Below are positions 38,648 through 48,758 of a stretch of DNA of 64,000 bases, in pieces. Source of the DNA: Trichodesmium sp002260545. GTDB taxonomy: Bacteria > Cyanobacteriota > Cyanobacteriia > Cyanobacteriales > Microcoleaceae. How positions within the stretch are numbered: position 1 is the stretch's first letter; each line of letters opens with the position of its first letter. The translations under genes and the position numbers were made by a program. The notes under the pieces are model-generated. The model saw only the letters and a list, made by a program, of their open reading frames with translations. It was not told the origin of the DNA and did no database searches. The stretch lies in NCBI RefSeq assembly GCF_050016015.1, contig NZ_JBNHEQ010000071.1, positions 1 through 64,000 on the forward strand, read 5' to 3'.

Positions 38648-39287
38648 ATATCATGTCCGGTAGCATCGGTTTTTTCATTAATTGATAATTGATAATTACC
38701 TCTCCCTTTTAGGGAGAGGTAAGACACTCTAAGGAAAAGATTTATTTTTTTCCCCTATCCAAGGGGCAGGGCTGTTTCAAAGTCAAATAAATAATTGATT
38801 AAGGAGAATTGGGGACACGTCGATAAAAATTTGGGGAAAAGTTACGAAAATAGATACGATTTTTAGTGTTGGAGGTAGGGAAAAGCTGCCTGCTCACATC
38901 TTGGTCAAATCAACGAAATTTCTGAAAAATCAATTGCCACACCAAAATTATTGCTCGAGAAATTTGGGGAAAATTAGCGTGTAAATGGTGAAAAATTCTC
39001 CCCTGCTCCGTGCTCCCCCGCTCCCCCTCTACCTTAACCAAGAATGAAACAGCCCTGCCTATCCAAGGGGAGGCTTCAAGGCGTGAATTATCTAATTATT
39101 TAATTGCTTAATTATTAATTATTTCGGTAAAAGGGTAAGAATTCAGAATGAGCGAATTTAGAATTCAAAAATTTGGGATAAAAGCTTTAGTATTCTTGGA
39201 ATTAAGGGTATTAACCCCGAAAGAACTTAAATTTCCTGTAGATATTCACCCTTTGGTTTACACAAACGATACCAGGGGACATGATAT
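38648..39287. mobile_element. MITE, ATATCATGTCC family, inverted and enlarged copy
   Basis: The left end ATATCATGTCCGGTAGCATC equals the right end of the other copies, and the right end CGATACCAGGGGACATGATAT equals their left end, so this copy is inverted. At 640 bp it is four to five times longer because other dispersed repeats (about 38673-38760, about 39055-39130) and unrelated sequence lie inside. No gene is seen inside. Confidence 0.65.
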
Positions 39288-39424
39288 GAATGCCACTTTG
39301 TCAAGTTCTTTTGCTTTTTTGTACTTTTCAACTGCGGCCTCAATTTTTCCAACTCTAGCTAATTTTGTACCCTCCTCCATCAGCTTTTCTGCCTGAGCTA
39401 ATGATTTTGCCCAAGTTAGTAAAT

Positions 39425-39537
39425 TTACCGAATAATTAAGGTTTAAAGCCAACTAGATCAAGAGAAACAATGAATTTATTTTCCTTTTATTCAATCCTAT
39501 CCGTTTTAGGGAGAGGTAATTATCAATTATCAATTAT
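39425..39537. repeat. 113-bp dispersed repeat, copy 1
   Basis: Essentially identical to 43528-43640, from TTACCGAATAATTAAGG to GGTAATTATCAATTATC. The two lie on either side of the acyl-CoA synthetase gene in the same orientation. Recombination between them would delete that gene. Confidence 0.9.
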
Positions 39538-39673
39538 CCATTATCCATTATTGAACTTGAGCTTGAGCTTAAGTTCTGGATTTCATTATCAAATCACTCA
39601 AATTTTCGGTTACACTTGAAGAGAAAGCGATCAAAAAACAAATAAAAATTAACTTCAAAAGAGAGAACTAAAG

Positions 39674-42409
39674 ATGATACAAACAATACAAACAACAGAT
39701 CCGACTTATGATATTCTGAGAGCAGAACGACAACCCCTAACTTCCATATTTGCTCCAGAAAGTGTGGCCGTAATCGGTGCTACCGATAGAGTTGGCAGTG
39801 TGGGTCGCACAATCCTCTGGAATCTGATGAGCAATCCTTTTGGGGGTACGATTTTTCCAGTTAATCCCAAGCGCCATAATGTCCTAGGAATTCCAGCCTA
39901 CCCAAATATCAAAGCCATACCAGAACCAATTGACTTAGCAATTATCGCCATTCCCGCTCCCATGGTTCCTGATGCTGTGCGCGACTGTGTGGAAGTCGGA
40001 GTCAAGGGCGCAATCATTATCTCCGCAGGATTCAAAGAAATTGGACCAGAAGGCATAGAATTAGAACAACAAATTATGGCAACAGCCAAGGGCAAAATGC
40101 GACTGATTGGCCCTAACTGTTTAGGTTTAATGAACCCCCATAGTGGACTTAACGCTACCTTTGCTAGCACAATGGCAAACCCAGGCAACCTTGGTTTCAT
40201 TAGTCAGAGTGGAGCATTTTGTACAGCCGTTCTCGACTGGAGTTTCCCAGAAAACGTAGGCTTCAGTGCATTCATTTCCATAGGCTCAATGCTAGATTTA
40301 GACTGGGGCGACCTGATCTACTATCTTGGAGACGACCCCCACACCAAAAGTATTGTCATCTATATGGAATCTATTGGCAATGCCCGGTCATTCCTGTCTG
40401 CTGCTCGTGAAGTAGCATTGACAAAACCAATAATAGTAATCAAAGCTGGTCAAACTGAAGCTGCTGCTAAAGCTGCTGCTTCACATACAGGGTCACTCAC
40501 AGGTAGTGATGAAGTCCTAAATGCTGCCTTTCGTCGGTGTGGGGTGCTGCGGGTGAATCGCATCTCTGAACTATTTAATATGGCAGAAGTGATGGCAAAA
40601 CAGCCACGGCTACCAAAAGGACCGAGACTGACAATTATTACTAATGCTGGAGGACCAGGAGTGTTAGCGACGGACGCCCTGATTGCTACTGGTGGAGAAC
40701 TTGCACCTCTGGCAGAAGAAACAATTGCTCAATTGAATGAATTTCTCCCCACCCATTGGAGTCATGCTAACCCCATTGATATTCTTGGTGATGCTGATCC
40801 AGAGCGCTACCGCAAAACTTTAGAAGTAGCAATTAAAGATCCTAACACTGACGGTTTGCTGGTAATTTTGACTCCTCAAGCAATGACCGATCCCACTCAA
40901 ACAGCCGAACAGTTAAAGCATTATGCTCAGACTGCTAAAAAACCAGTATTAGCAAGTTGGATGGGAGGGGATGAGGTAACTACAGGTGAAACTATTCTCA
41001 ATCGTGCTAGTATCTCGACTTATCGTTATCCAGATTCTGCTGCCAAGCTCTTTAACTTTATGTGGCAGTACAATTATAATTTACAGGGTATTTATGAAAC
41101 TCCATTGCTAGCACAAGAACAAGAAAGCGGTCCAAACTGTTCTATAGTTGAGCAAATTATCAAAAATGCTCAGGATGCAGGTAGAAATATTCTCACAGAA
41201 TCAGAATCAAAACAAATTTTAGCTGCTTATGGTATTCCCATTGTGCAGACCTTGGTTGCAAAAAATGAAGCAGAAGCAGTGGAACGTGCTAATATAATTG
41301 GTTATCCAGTGGTGCTGAAACTGTTTTCCGAGACAATCACCCATAAAACTGATGTGGATGGTGTACAGTTAAATCTTAAAGATGCAGAAGCAGTAAAATG
41401 GGCATATCAAAATATTCAAACCTCTGTAACTGAGAAAGTAGGGTCTGAGCATTTTCTAGGGGTGACAGTACAACCAATGTTAAGTTTAGACCGTGGCTAT
41501 GAGTTGATTATTGGTAGTAGTGTTGACCCGCAGTTTGGTCCGGTGTTAGTGTTTGGTACGGGTGGGCAGTTAGTAGAGGTGTTTAGAGACCGGGCGATCG
41601 CTCTACCTCCTTTGAATACAACTCTCGCTCGCCGGATGATGGAACAGACAAAAATTTATCAAGCGCTCAAAGGAGTAAGGGGAAGGAAAGCTGTAGATTT
41701 GGGAGCGCTGGAAAAGTTATTGGTGAAATTTAGTCAGTTGGTGGTAGAGGAACCTTGGATTAAGGAAATTGATATTAATCCTCTGTTGGCTTCTGCGGAA
41801 AGATTGATTGCTTTGGACGCAAGGATAGTTCTCCATGATAAGAGCGTGGGTGTAGAGAATCTACCATCATCAGCTATTCGTCCCTATCCTACTCAATATA
41901 TAGAACCTTGGCAAATGAGAAATGGCGAGGAGGTGACTATTCGCCCTATTCGCCCAGAGGATGAACCGTTGATTGTTCAGTTCCACAAAACGTTGTCAGA
42001 GGAAAGTGTGTATTTGCGGTATTTTAATTTTCTGAAGTTGAGTCGGCGCATTGCTCACGAACGGTTAACTAGGATTTGCTTTATTGATTACCATCGGGAA
42101 ATGGCATTGGTGGCAGATTATAAAAATCCAGAAACGGGAAGCCATGAAATTTTAGGAGTGGGTCGTTTGAGTAAGTCACATGGGGTCAATGAGGCTGAGT
42201 TTGCGATGTTGGTTAGCGATCGCTATCAACGTCAGGGTTTGGGTACTGAGTTACTGTTGCGATTGGTGCAGGTGGGTCGAGATGAGAAGTTAAAGCGAAT
42301 AGTTGCTACGGTTTTAGCTGAGAATACACCTATGCAAAGAGTTTGTGAGAAGGTTGGTTTTCAGTTGCAACGTGGTGCTGGTGTAGTAGAGGCGAAAATA
42401 GATTTATAG
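39674..42409 (+). CDS. NDP-forming acyl-CoA synthetase / GNAT acetyltransferase fusion (Pat-like)
   Basis: The product has 911 residues. The order is CoA-binding Rossmann domain (about 25-120, PESVAVIGATDRVGSVG), succinyl-CoA-ligase-like domain (about 130-470), ATP-grasp (about 500-730, GYPVVLKLFSETITHKTDVDG) and GNAT (about 745-905, with the acetyl-CoA loop RYQRQGLGTEL). The architecture is that of Pat/YfiQ protein lysine acetyltransferases, which modify enzymes such as acetyl-CoA synthetase. In ADP-forming acetyl-CoA synthetases the phosphorylated His lies in a SHTG motif; here ASHTGSLTG is present (H271), so synthetase activity is possible. A good ribosome-binding site (AGAGAG) precedes ATG. 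Monocistronic. Confidence 0.95.
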   Translation: MIQTIQTTDPTYDILRAERQPLTSIFAPESVAVIGATDRVGSVGRTILWNLMSNPFGGTIFPVNPKRHNVLGIPAYPNIKAIPEPIDLAIIAIPAPMVPDAVRDCVEVGVKGAIIISAGFKEIGPEGIELEQQIMATAKGKMRLIGPNCLGLMNPHSGLNATFASTMANPGNLGFISQSGAFCTAVLDWSFPENVGFSAFISIGSMLDLDWGDLIYYLGDDPHTKSIVIYMESIGNARSFLSAAREVALTKPIIVIKAGQTEAAAKAAASHTGSLTGSDEVLNAAFRRCGVLRVNRISELFNMAEVMAKQPRLPKGPRLTIITNAGGPGVLATDALIATGGELAPLAEETIAQLNEFLPTHWSHANPIDILGDADPERYRKTLEVAIKDPNTDGLLVILTPQAMTDPTQTAEQLKHYAQTAKKPVLASWMGGDEVTTGETILNRASISTYRYPDSAAKLFNFMWQYNYNLQGIYETPLLAQEQESGPNCSIVEQIIKNAQDAGRNILTESESKQILAAYGIPIVQTLVAKNEAEAVERANIIGYPVVLKLFSETITHKTDVDGVQLNLKDAEAVKWAYQNIQTSVTEKVGSEHFLGVTVQPMLSLDRGYELIIGSSVDPQFGPVLVFGTGGQLVEVFRDRAIALPPLNTTLARRMMEQTKIYQALKGVRGRKAVDLGALEKLLVKFSQLVVEEPWIKEIDINPLLASAERLIALDARIVLHDKSVGVENLPSSAIRPYPTQYIEPWQMRNGEEVTIRPIRPEDEPLIVQFHKTLSEESVYLRYFNFLKLSRRIAHERLTRICFIDYHREMALVADYKNPETGSHEILGVGRLSKSHGVNEAEFAMLVSDRYQRQGLGTELLLRLVQVGRDEKLKRIVATVLAENTPMQRVCEKVGFQLQRGAGVVEAKIDL

Positions 42410-42629
42410 TTTTGACAATTTTACTAGATATAGCAATCATACTAAATCCGGTTTATAGAGTTTTGGGGAGATGGGGAGATGGGGAGATGGGGAGATGGGG
42501 AGATGGTTAGAGGTGAAAGATTAGCTTTTGATAACCGGATTTGGTATCATATTTCAGTTGTGAGATTTTAGCGGTAGTTAGGAGTCAGGAGTCAGGAGTC
42601 AGGAGTCATATAGAATTCGGTTAATATTC

Positions 42630-42731
42630 GTCCGCAGCGACGAAGCGGAAGCAATCGAAATACGCCCCTGAGATTGCTATCCGTTCCGGAATGCTCCGCA
42701 AACCTTCCACGGAGTGACCGTCGCTGCGGAC
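42630..42731. repeat. GC-rich inverted repeat GTCCGCAGCGAC
   Basis: Perfect 12-bp arms GTCCGCAGCGAC (42630-42641) and GTCGCTGCGGAC (42720-42731) enclose GGAATGCTCCGCAAACC, a variant of the dispersed GGAATGC repeat. Outside, ATAGAATTCGG and CCGATTCTAT form further imperfect arms. It is strikingly GC-rich in an AT-rich setting and may be an imported mobile palindrome (inference). Confidence 0.7.
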
Positions 42732-42819
42732 TTAGCTATGGTAATTATCCCGATTCTATATCAAGAGTCAGAATATGGAAGGATTTTGATTTATCTTAAT
42801 TGTTCTGAAATATCTCATA

Positions 42820-42965
42820 ATATCATGTCCGTTGATATCGTTTGTGTAAAGCCAATGTTGGATATCTAGAGGAAATTTAAGGTTTTTTTCTTGCTCTTAA
42901 GCTTTCCTCCCAGTTAAGTGTTCCCTACCTTTGCTATACAATACCGATGCTACCGGACATGATAT
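42820..42965. mobile_element. MITE, ATATCATGTCC family, copy 3
   Basis: 146 bp, ends ATATCATGTCCGTTGATATC and GATGCTACCGGACATGATAT, TA at both ends, no ORF. Confidence 0.85.
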
Positions 42966-42983
42966 AAATCATTCTTGATTGCT

Positions 42984-43116
42984 ATATAGCGTTTCTCAAG
43001 CTTATGAGGTACACAAGCTCTTGAATTTCTTTTCTATTCCTTATCCCCTGTTCCCTATTCCCTGTTCCCTAAAAGCTAGAATTTTGTACCTCACGCTTCT
43101 TGGGAATTGCTATATT
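42984..43116. mobile_element. Inverted-repeat element, TATGAGGTACA family, second full copy
   Basis: Closely matches 15458-15600 (GCGTTTCTCAAGCTTATGAG shared at the left, GGGAATTGCTATATTA at the right), with a different number of CCCTGTT/CCCTATT units inside. Confidence 0.7.
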
Positions 43117-43527
43117 ATGATGTCTCAATAATAAGTGATATAGAATCCGCTTATATAGTATATCTTTGATAATTACACTTCAATATTTAATTTCCCGTAC
43201 TCCCCTACTCCCCCACTCCCCCACTCCCCCACTCATTAAAAAAGCAAGCCCTAATTATAAGTATTTAACCTGGAGAGGTTAGTACACTAATTTTTTGAAA
43301 TTTGTCTAATATTTTATCTTTTCTTTGGGATTGGTAAAAATTGAAAAGCTTGTCAATAAATTAAAAATTATCAGGGAAAATATTATATCAAATCTGCTTA
43401 ATTCGGTACAAAAAAAAATTCCATCTTCAGCCATTGCCAAATCTTTCTAAATTCTCTTCCCTTCGCGACTCCCGCTTCCTGCCTCCTGCCTCCTGACTCC
43501 TGCCTCCTTATCTAATTACACTAAATA

Positions 43528-43640
43528 TTACCGAATAATTAAGGTTTAAAGCCAACTAGATCAAGAGAAACAATGAATTTATTTTCCTTTTATTCAATCC
43601 TATCCGTTTTAGGGAGAGGTAATTATCAATTATCAATTAT
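43528..43640. repeat. 113-bp dispersed repeat, copy 2
   Basis: Direct repeat of 39425-39537, identical over nearly its whole length. Confidence 0.9.
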
Positions 43641-43855
43641 CAATTATCAATTATTGAATGGATTTGATATTATTACATTATACTAAAATATTCTTGGTTT
43701 GGTCTTGAAATAAATTAATATAACTAAACTTATTTCCATAAGTATTTGCTAAGATTGAGCAAATATGGAACTGACTACTACTAAGTCTTCAAAAGGCTTG
43801 TCAATATGGTTTGAGCGTTGTCAATAAATAGTTAAGATTAGTAAATTCTCAAATT

Positions 43856-46408
43856 ATGCAAGAAGTACACCAAGAACAGACTTACACAGAAAAAGTAAAA
43901 ATTCAAGTAGAAGACGATCGTACAGGTACCAGTCTCGATACCATCAAACGAGCGATCGCCGATAACTTATATTATATACAGGGGAAAGACCTAGAGTTTG
44001 CCACCCCCTATGACTATTACATGGCATTGGCATATACAGTGCGCGATCGCCTCCTCCATCGTTACCTAAAAACTACTAAAACCTACTTCAACCAAAACGT
44101 CAAGACAGTATATTATCTCTCTGCAGAATTTCTCATGGGTCGTCAACTAGCCAAAAATCTGGTTAACGTTGGCTGTTGGGAAGTAGCGCGTCAAGCCCTA
44201 GAAGAATCATGTCTTGAACTGGATGACTTAATTGAAAAAGAACCAGAACCAGGTTTAGGCAACGGCGGTTTAGGTCGCCTAGCAGCCTGTTTCCTTGACT
44301 CCCTTGCTACCCTAGAAATTCCAGCAATGGGCTACGGTATTCGTTATGAATTTGGCATTTTCAAACAACAAATTCATAACGGCTTCCAAGTAGAACAACC
44401 AGACAAATGGTTAAGTTTTGGCAACCCTTGGGAAATACCCCGCCATGAAGACCAAGTAGAAATTAAACTGGGCGGTTACACCGAAGCTTATACAAATAAA
44501 GAAGGTAACTACCGCGTTCGGTGGATACCTGCACGGACAGTAATTGGAATGCCCTATGATACTCTAGTACCAGGCTACAATACCAACACAGTTAATACCC
44601 TGCGCCTCTGGAGTGCCAAAGCTAGTAATGAATTTGACCTGCAAATTTTCGACTCTGGCGACTACAACCGCGCTGTCGAAGATAAGACTGTCTCTGAAAA
44701 TATTTCCAAAGTTCTCTATCCCAATGACAATATCTTCCAAGGTAAAATGTTGCGGTTACAGCAGCAGTATTTCTTTGTTAGCTGTTCTCTACAAGACATC
44801 ATCCGTACTCACTTATCACGAAATCCCAATTTAGACAATTTCCACGAAAAAGCAGCTATTCAACTGAATGATACACACCCCTCCATTGGCGTTGCAGAAT
44901 TAATGCGACTGCTGATAGACGAACATGATATGGAGTGGGAAAAAGCCTGGAATATTACCCAGAATACTTTTGGCTACACCAACCACACCCTGCTATCAGA
45001 AGCTCTAGAGCGTTGGCCAGTTAGTATGTTTGCTACTCTGCTGCCACGACATCTCGAAATTATCTATGAAATTAATTTCCATTTCCTAGAGCAGGTTAAG
45101 AAACGCTATCCTGGTGATGATGCGCGTTTAGCAAGGATGTCACTGATAGAAGAATTTCCAGAAAAGCGGGTACGGATGGCTCATTTGGCTTGCGCTGGCG
45201 CTCATGCTATTAATGGTGTGGCAGCATTGCATACTCAACTTTTGAAAACAGATGTTTTGAGAGATTTCTACGAACTTTGGCCGGAGAAATTTACGAATAA
45301 AACTAATGGCATTACTCCCCGTCGTTGGTTGTTAATTAGTAACCCTAAGTTGGCATTACTAATTACAGATAAAATTGGCAAAAACTGGATTAAGAATTTA
45401 GAGGAAATTAAACAACTTGAGCGGTTTATTGATGACCCGGAATTTCGCCATAATTGGAGTCAGATTAAGTATGAGAATAAACAAGATTTGGCTACTTATA
45501 TTGAGCAAAAGACTGGGGTTGTAGTTAATCCTAATTCTTTGTTCGATATTCAGGTAAAAAGACTCCATGAATATAAGCGTCAACTGTTAAGTGTGCTGCA
45601 TATTATTACTCTTTATAATCGGATTAAACAAAATCCAGATACAGATATTTTGCACCGTACTTTTATTTTTGGAGCAAAGGCAGCACCAGGTTATTATATA
45701 GCAAAATTAATTATTAAATTGATTAATGCTGTAGGGGAAATAGTTAATAATGACCCAGACGTGCGCGATCGCCTTAAGGTAGTTTTTGTCCCGAATTTCT
45801 CTGTATCTATTGGTCAGCGAATTTATCCTGCTGCAGACCTTTCTGAACAAATTTCTACTGCTGGAAAAGAAGCTTCTGGTACTGGAAATATGAAATTTTC
45901 CCTCAATGGTGCTTTAACTATTGGTACTCTTGATGGAGCAAATATTGAGATTCGAGAAGTTGTGGGAGCTGAGAATTTCTTCTTATTTGGATTGACTGTT
46001 GAAGAAGTTAAAGCATTAAAATATGAGGGATATAATCCTGAGCAATACTATACTTCTAACAAAGAATTACGGCAGGTAATTGACCGTATTGCTTCTGGTC
46101 ATTTTTCACCAGGTAAGCCAAATTTATTTCATCCACTTATAGCATCTTTACTAGAAAAAGATGAGTATATGTTATTGGCTGATTATCAATCATATATTGA
46201 TTGTCAGGAAAGGGTAAATGAAGCTTATCGCGACCCCGAACATTGGACTCGGATGTCTATTATTAATTCGATTAATATGGGTAAGTTTTCTGCTGACCGT
46301 ACTATCTGGGAATATTGTCAAGAAATCTGGAATGTTGAGCCTGTGAAAATTGATATGGAAGCATATAGTCAGGAAACAGCAGGTTTACAAAGATATTGTC
46401 AGATTTAA
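43856..46408 (+). CDS. glgP: Glycogen phosphorylase
   Basis: An 850-residue protein of the glycogen/maltodextrin phosphorylase family. It releases glucose 1-phosphate from storage glucan with pyridoxal phosphate, feeding dark respiration together with the pentose phosphate pathway. The PLP lysine is K680 in EASGTGNMKFSLNGALTIGT. N-terminal AEFLMGRQL, GNGGLGRLAACFLDS and the QLNDTHPSI region are conserved. The start ATG has no strong ribosome-binding site; no better in-frame start is seen. The stop codon overlaps the target duplication of a MITE (46409-46500), so a native 3' UTR or terminator has been displaced. Confidence 0.98.
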   Translation: MQEVHQEQTYTEKVKIQVEDDRTGTSLDTIKRAIADNLYYIQGKDLEFATPYDYYMALAYTVRDRLLHRYLKTTKTYFNQNVKTVYYLSAEFLMGRQLAKNLVNVGCWEVARQALEESCLELDDLIEKEPEPGLGNGGLGRLAACFLDSLATLEIPAMGYGIRYEFGIFKQQIHNGFQVEQPDKWLSFGNPWEIPRHEDQVEIKLGGYTEAYTNKEGNYRVRWIPARTVIGMPYDTLVPGYNTNTVNTLRLWSAKASNEFDLQIFDSGDYNRAVEDKTVSENISKVLYPNDNIFQGKMLRLQQQYFFVSCSLQDIIRTHLSRNPNLDNFHEKAAIQLNDTHPSIGVAELMRLLIDEHDMEWEKAWNITQNTFGYTNHTLLSEALERWPVSMFATLLPRHLEIIYEINFHFLEQVKKRYPGDDARLARMSLIEEFPEKRVRMAHLACAGAHAINGVAALHTQLLKTDVLRDFYELWPEKFTNKTNGITPRRWLLISNPKLALLITDKIGKNWIKNLEEIKQLERFIDDPEFRHNWSQIKYENKQDLATYIEQKTGVVVNPNSLFDIQVKRLHEYKRQLLSVLHIITLYNRIKQNPDTDILHRTFIFGAKAAPGYYIAKLIIKLINAVGEIVNNDPDVRDRLKVVFVPNFSVSIGQRIYPAADLSEQISTAGKEASGTGNMKFSLNGALTIGTLDGANIEIREVVGAENFFLFGLTVEEVKALKYEGYNPEQYYTSNKELRQVIDRIASGHFSPGKPNLFHPLIASLLEKDEYMLLADYQSYIDCQERVNEAYRDPEHWTRMSIINSINMGKFSADRTIWEYCQEIWNVEPVKIDMEAYSQETAGLQRYCQI

Positions 46409-46500
46409 CAGGACTTACGCAGAACCGTCATATCTAGTAGGGGCAAATGGCATTTGCCCTCTACAGATAGCTTATTATTTAAGCATTTGCGTAAGTCCTG
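46409..46500. mobile_element. MITE, CAGGACTTACGCA family, inserted at the glgP stop codon
   Basis: Perfect 13-bp inverted ends CAGGACTTACGCA and TGCGTAAGTCCTG bound a 92-bp element. ATTTAA is duplicated on both sides (46403-46408 and 46501-46506); the left copy includes the glgP TAA. A relative lies at 57913-58014 and a left-end fragment at about 61662. Confidence 0.92.
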
Positions 46501-46991
46501 ATTTAACTTCCCTGGCGGGAAGTCCCGCGCTCTCCCGCACCTTTAGCGTCGTATGGGAAAGCCAGGGCAAAGATTCGGATACCTCCACAAGCTAAACGTT
46601 CATAAGCCCTTGACAAGCTAGGAGGATTTTGTTATTGTAAGCGTCATCACAGGGGGAGGACATCACCTCTGTTAAAACAGCGGTCAGTTTTTGCTGACTG
46701 AAGAATCCCGCTTGGTCGCGAATATAGCAACGTCGGGAGTATGTCAATTGATAAGCAACAGTTGTAGGGTGGGCAAATAGGAGGGTTGTTTCATTCTCCC
46801 AAAAAGCAGAGTGTGGGAAGTGTGCGAGGTTTGGTTTGGGAAGTAATAAACTCTGAAAAAGTTGATTCAAAACTTTCCCCTGTTTCCGCAGTTCCCCCTC
46901 TCTAGTGATGCTTAAAAAAAATAAAGCCTGAAAATAGGCTAAAATATAGATATACGGAGGCTTTAAAAAAGAAAATTTGCAGACCAAAGTC
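46501..46991 (-). other. Possible decayed IS200/IS605-type end region
   Basis: No convincing gene is seen, although a 131-codon frame (46592-46987, minus) is open. On the minus strand GACATACTCCCGACG is followed by a hairpin and GGGATTCTTCAG, which resembles the right-end/guide-RNA scaffold of IS200/IS605 elements. The palindrome GGCGGGAAGTCCCGC at about 46513 is also of that style. Low confidence. Confidence 0.35.
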
Positions 46992-47220
46992 TTATGAACG
47001 GCGTGTTTTAAGTCGAGAATAAAGTCCTATGATACCTAAAACTAACAATCCAAGAGTTGAAGCTGGTTCAGGAACATCATTAGGCTCTTGTGTGTAATAG
47101 ATATCACCAATTCCAAACCAACTTTTTGCGGTTTAGTAAAAAAAAGATCGTAGTTTCACCGAGAAACAATGGTACATTAGCTTGCTTTTTCAAAAATGAT
47201 AAAGCACCCGTAAAATTCAT
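46992..47220 (-). pseudogene. Remnant of a PEP-CTERM protein gene
   Basis: An N-terminal piece (MNFTGALSFLKKQANVPLF from ATG 47220) and a C-terminal exosortase signal (VPEPASTLGLLVLGIIGLYS then a basic tail, stop 46992-46994) are joined with loss of about 250 codons and a frame change. The leader upstream of the ATG (AGGAGAAAAGCTATGAATTT) is the same as in the longer paralogue at 47516-48460, so the two arose by tandem duplication. Confidence 0.8.
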
Positions 47221-47515
47221 AGCTTTTCTCCTATTTTTTGAGTTGTGAATATTACTTTTGGAAACTTACGACTAGAAAAATTGAGGCTGAAAATAACAAA
47301 ATTATTTCTGACTGACTGAAGCCAGAAAAACTGTATCTACCAACAATTATATGTTGGGTTTATCCTGCGGATAAGCTACGAATATCGTTCCTCAACCCAA
47401 CCTACTAGCTGTATCTCATTAATATGAGAAGCTCTGTATAATAAACCCGATTTATTCAAAAAAAACCTGGCTTTTGATAAGAATTGAATATTCAACTTTT
47501 ACAGAGTAAAAACTA

Positions 47516-48460
47516 TTAACAAACTTGACGCCGACGGCAAACTCCCAAGCCTAAACCTAACATTCCTAAGCCTAATAATACAGAAGGTTCGGGTGTACTT
47601 TCTCTTCTATCTGGTTTCTTTTCATCTATAGACAATTCCTCCGGAATATAATCTAAGAAAGCCGTATCAATTATTCCTATTGTGACATCATTATTACATT
47701 CTGGATTAATATGATATACCCAATCAAAAAGATTTTCTGGTAAGAGAGAGCGATCGACGCTAAATGCTATTGTTTGGCTGCCAACTGCTCCGAAATAACC
47801 AAAATCTAAACCTAAAGCACCAACATCAGACACGAAATTAATATCACCAATTTTAACACCTGAGTTGATAACATTTGGAACATGAGTACCTTGATTAAAA
47901 TAAGGATCGGAAGCTGCTAAATCTCCATTACTAGGATTTCCTCCATTGTTAGTTACATAATTATTAGAAGCTGCTAAATTATTAAATAATAAGCCATTTT
48001 CAGTAGCAATAGATTTAGCAGTTACGCTACCAAAAAAACCTAATCCAGATACACCTGAATCATTCTGACTAGCAAAGCGAATAGCCAATAGATTTCCACT
48101 ACTATTTGCAGCATCAAAACTTGCACCAGTGGGATTAATAATTAAATCGCCATAGGTTGTATGTTTATCATCTGCAAACTGATTATATACACCCCCTAAA
48201 GACAAATTAGAATTAATAACAAAGATTAATTCATTAGCAGTTGCTTTGACAGCCGTACTATATATTTAATAATCTGTACCACCAACATTATTATTCTGTA
48301 TACTGTCATTAAAAGAATCTATGGAATAAGACCAACCATTGTGTAAAACTCAGGCTTGAGCGGGTAAAGAAAATACAGAGAACGGTGTCAAAGTTGCACT
48401 GAGAAATAATGCTAAGTTAGTTTGCTTTTTCAAACATGATAAAGCACTGGGAAAATTCAT
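47516..48460 (-). pseudogene. PEP-CTERM (exosortase-dependent) surface protein gene with two in-frame stops
   Basis: 315 codons in one frame. The signal peptide (LALFLSATLTPFSVFSLPAQA) is followed at once by TGA (48350-48352), where Trp is likely; then NGWSYSIDSFNDS, VGGTDY and TAA (48266-48268), where Glu is likely (DYEIYSTAVK). The remaining 250 codons are open and end in TPEPSVLLGLGMLGLGLG and an arginine-rich tail, a PEP-CTERM sorting signal cleaved by exosortase. The layout recalls the XDD3-type exosortase substrates of cyanobacteria. Only the part after 48205 begins with an ATG, and it lacks a signal peptide. Without readthrough it is non-functional. Confidence 0.82.
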
Positions 48461-48758
48461 AGCTTTTCTCCTATTTTTTGAGTTCGGAATATTAGAGGTA
48501 ATGTGGCAAGTCATGGGGAATCATTTCCCATTAGATTAATTATGCTTAATGCTAATGCCTCATTTTACTTGGAAAAACTTTTTTTAGGTTTTTTTATAAT
48601 ACCCCCCTTAAGGATGGGGTTTAAATAAATCAGCTCTAAACTTTTTACCTTTTAAGGCAAAATGTTTTTGGAGGGTTGCTCACCCATCCCCGTTACAACT
48701 TCTAACTTCCCAAGTTTTGAGCCGATAAAATCTTACTTTTAACTTTTAATTTTTGACT

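Larger units (their letters stand above)
42410..43855. other. Repeat-dominated intergenic region upstream of glgP
   Basis: In order it holds GGGGAGAT octamers (about 42464-42505), GGAGTCA repeats, a GC-rich hairpin (42630-42731), a MITE (42820-42965), a TATGAGGTACA element (42984-43116), CCCCCACT repeats (about 43200-43235), a CCTCCTG repeat block (about 43475-43507) and a 113-bp dispersed repeat (43528-43640). The last 200 bases should contain the glgP promoter; no box is clear. Confidence 0.75.

Noticed and set aside
46592..46987. 131-codon ORF on the minus strand
   Set aside because: Composition and motifs fit an IS200/IS605-type end with hairpins better than a protein; no family resemblance or ribosome-binding site.
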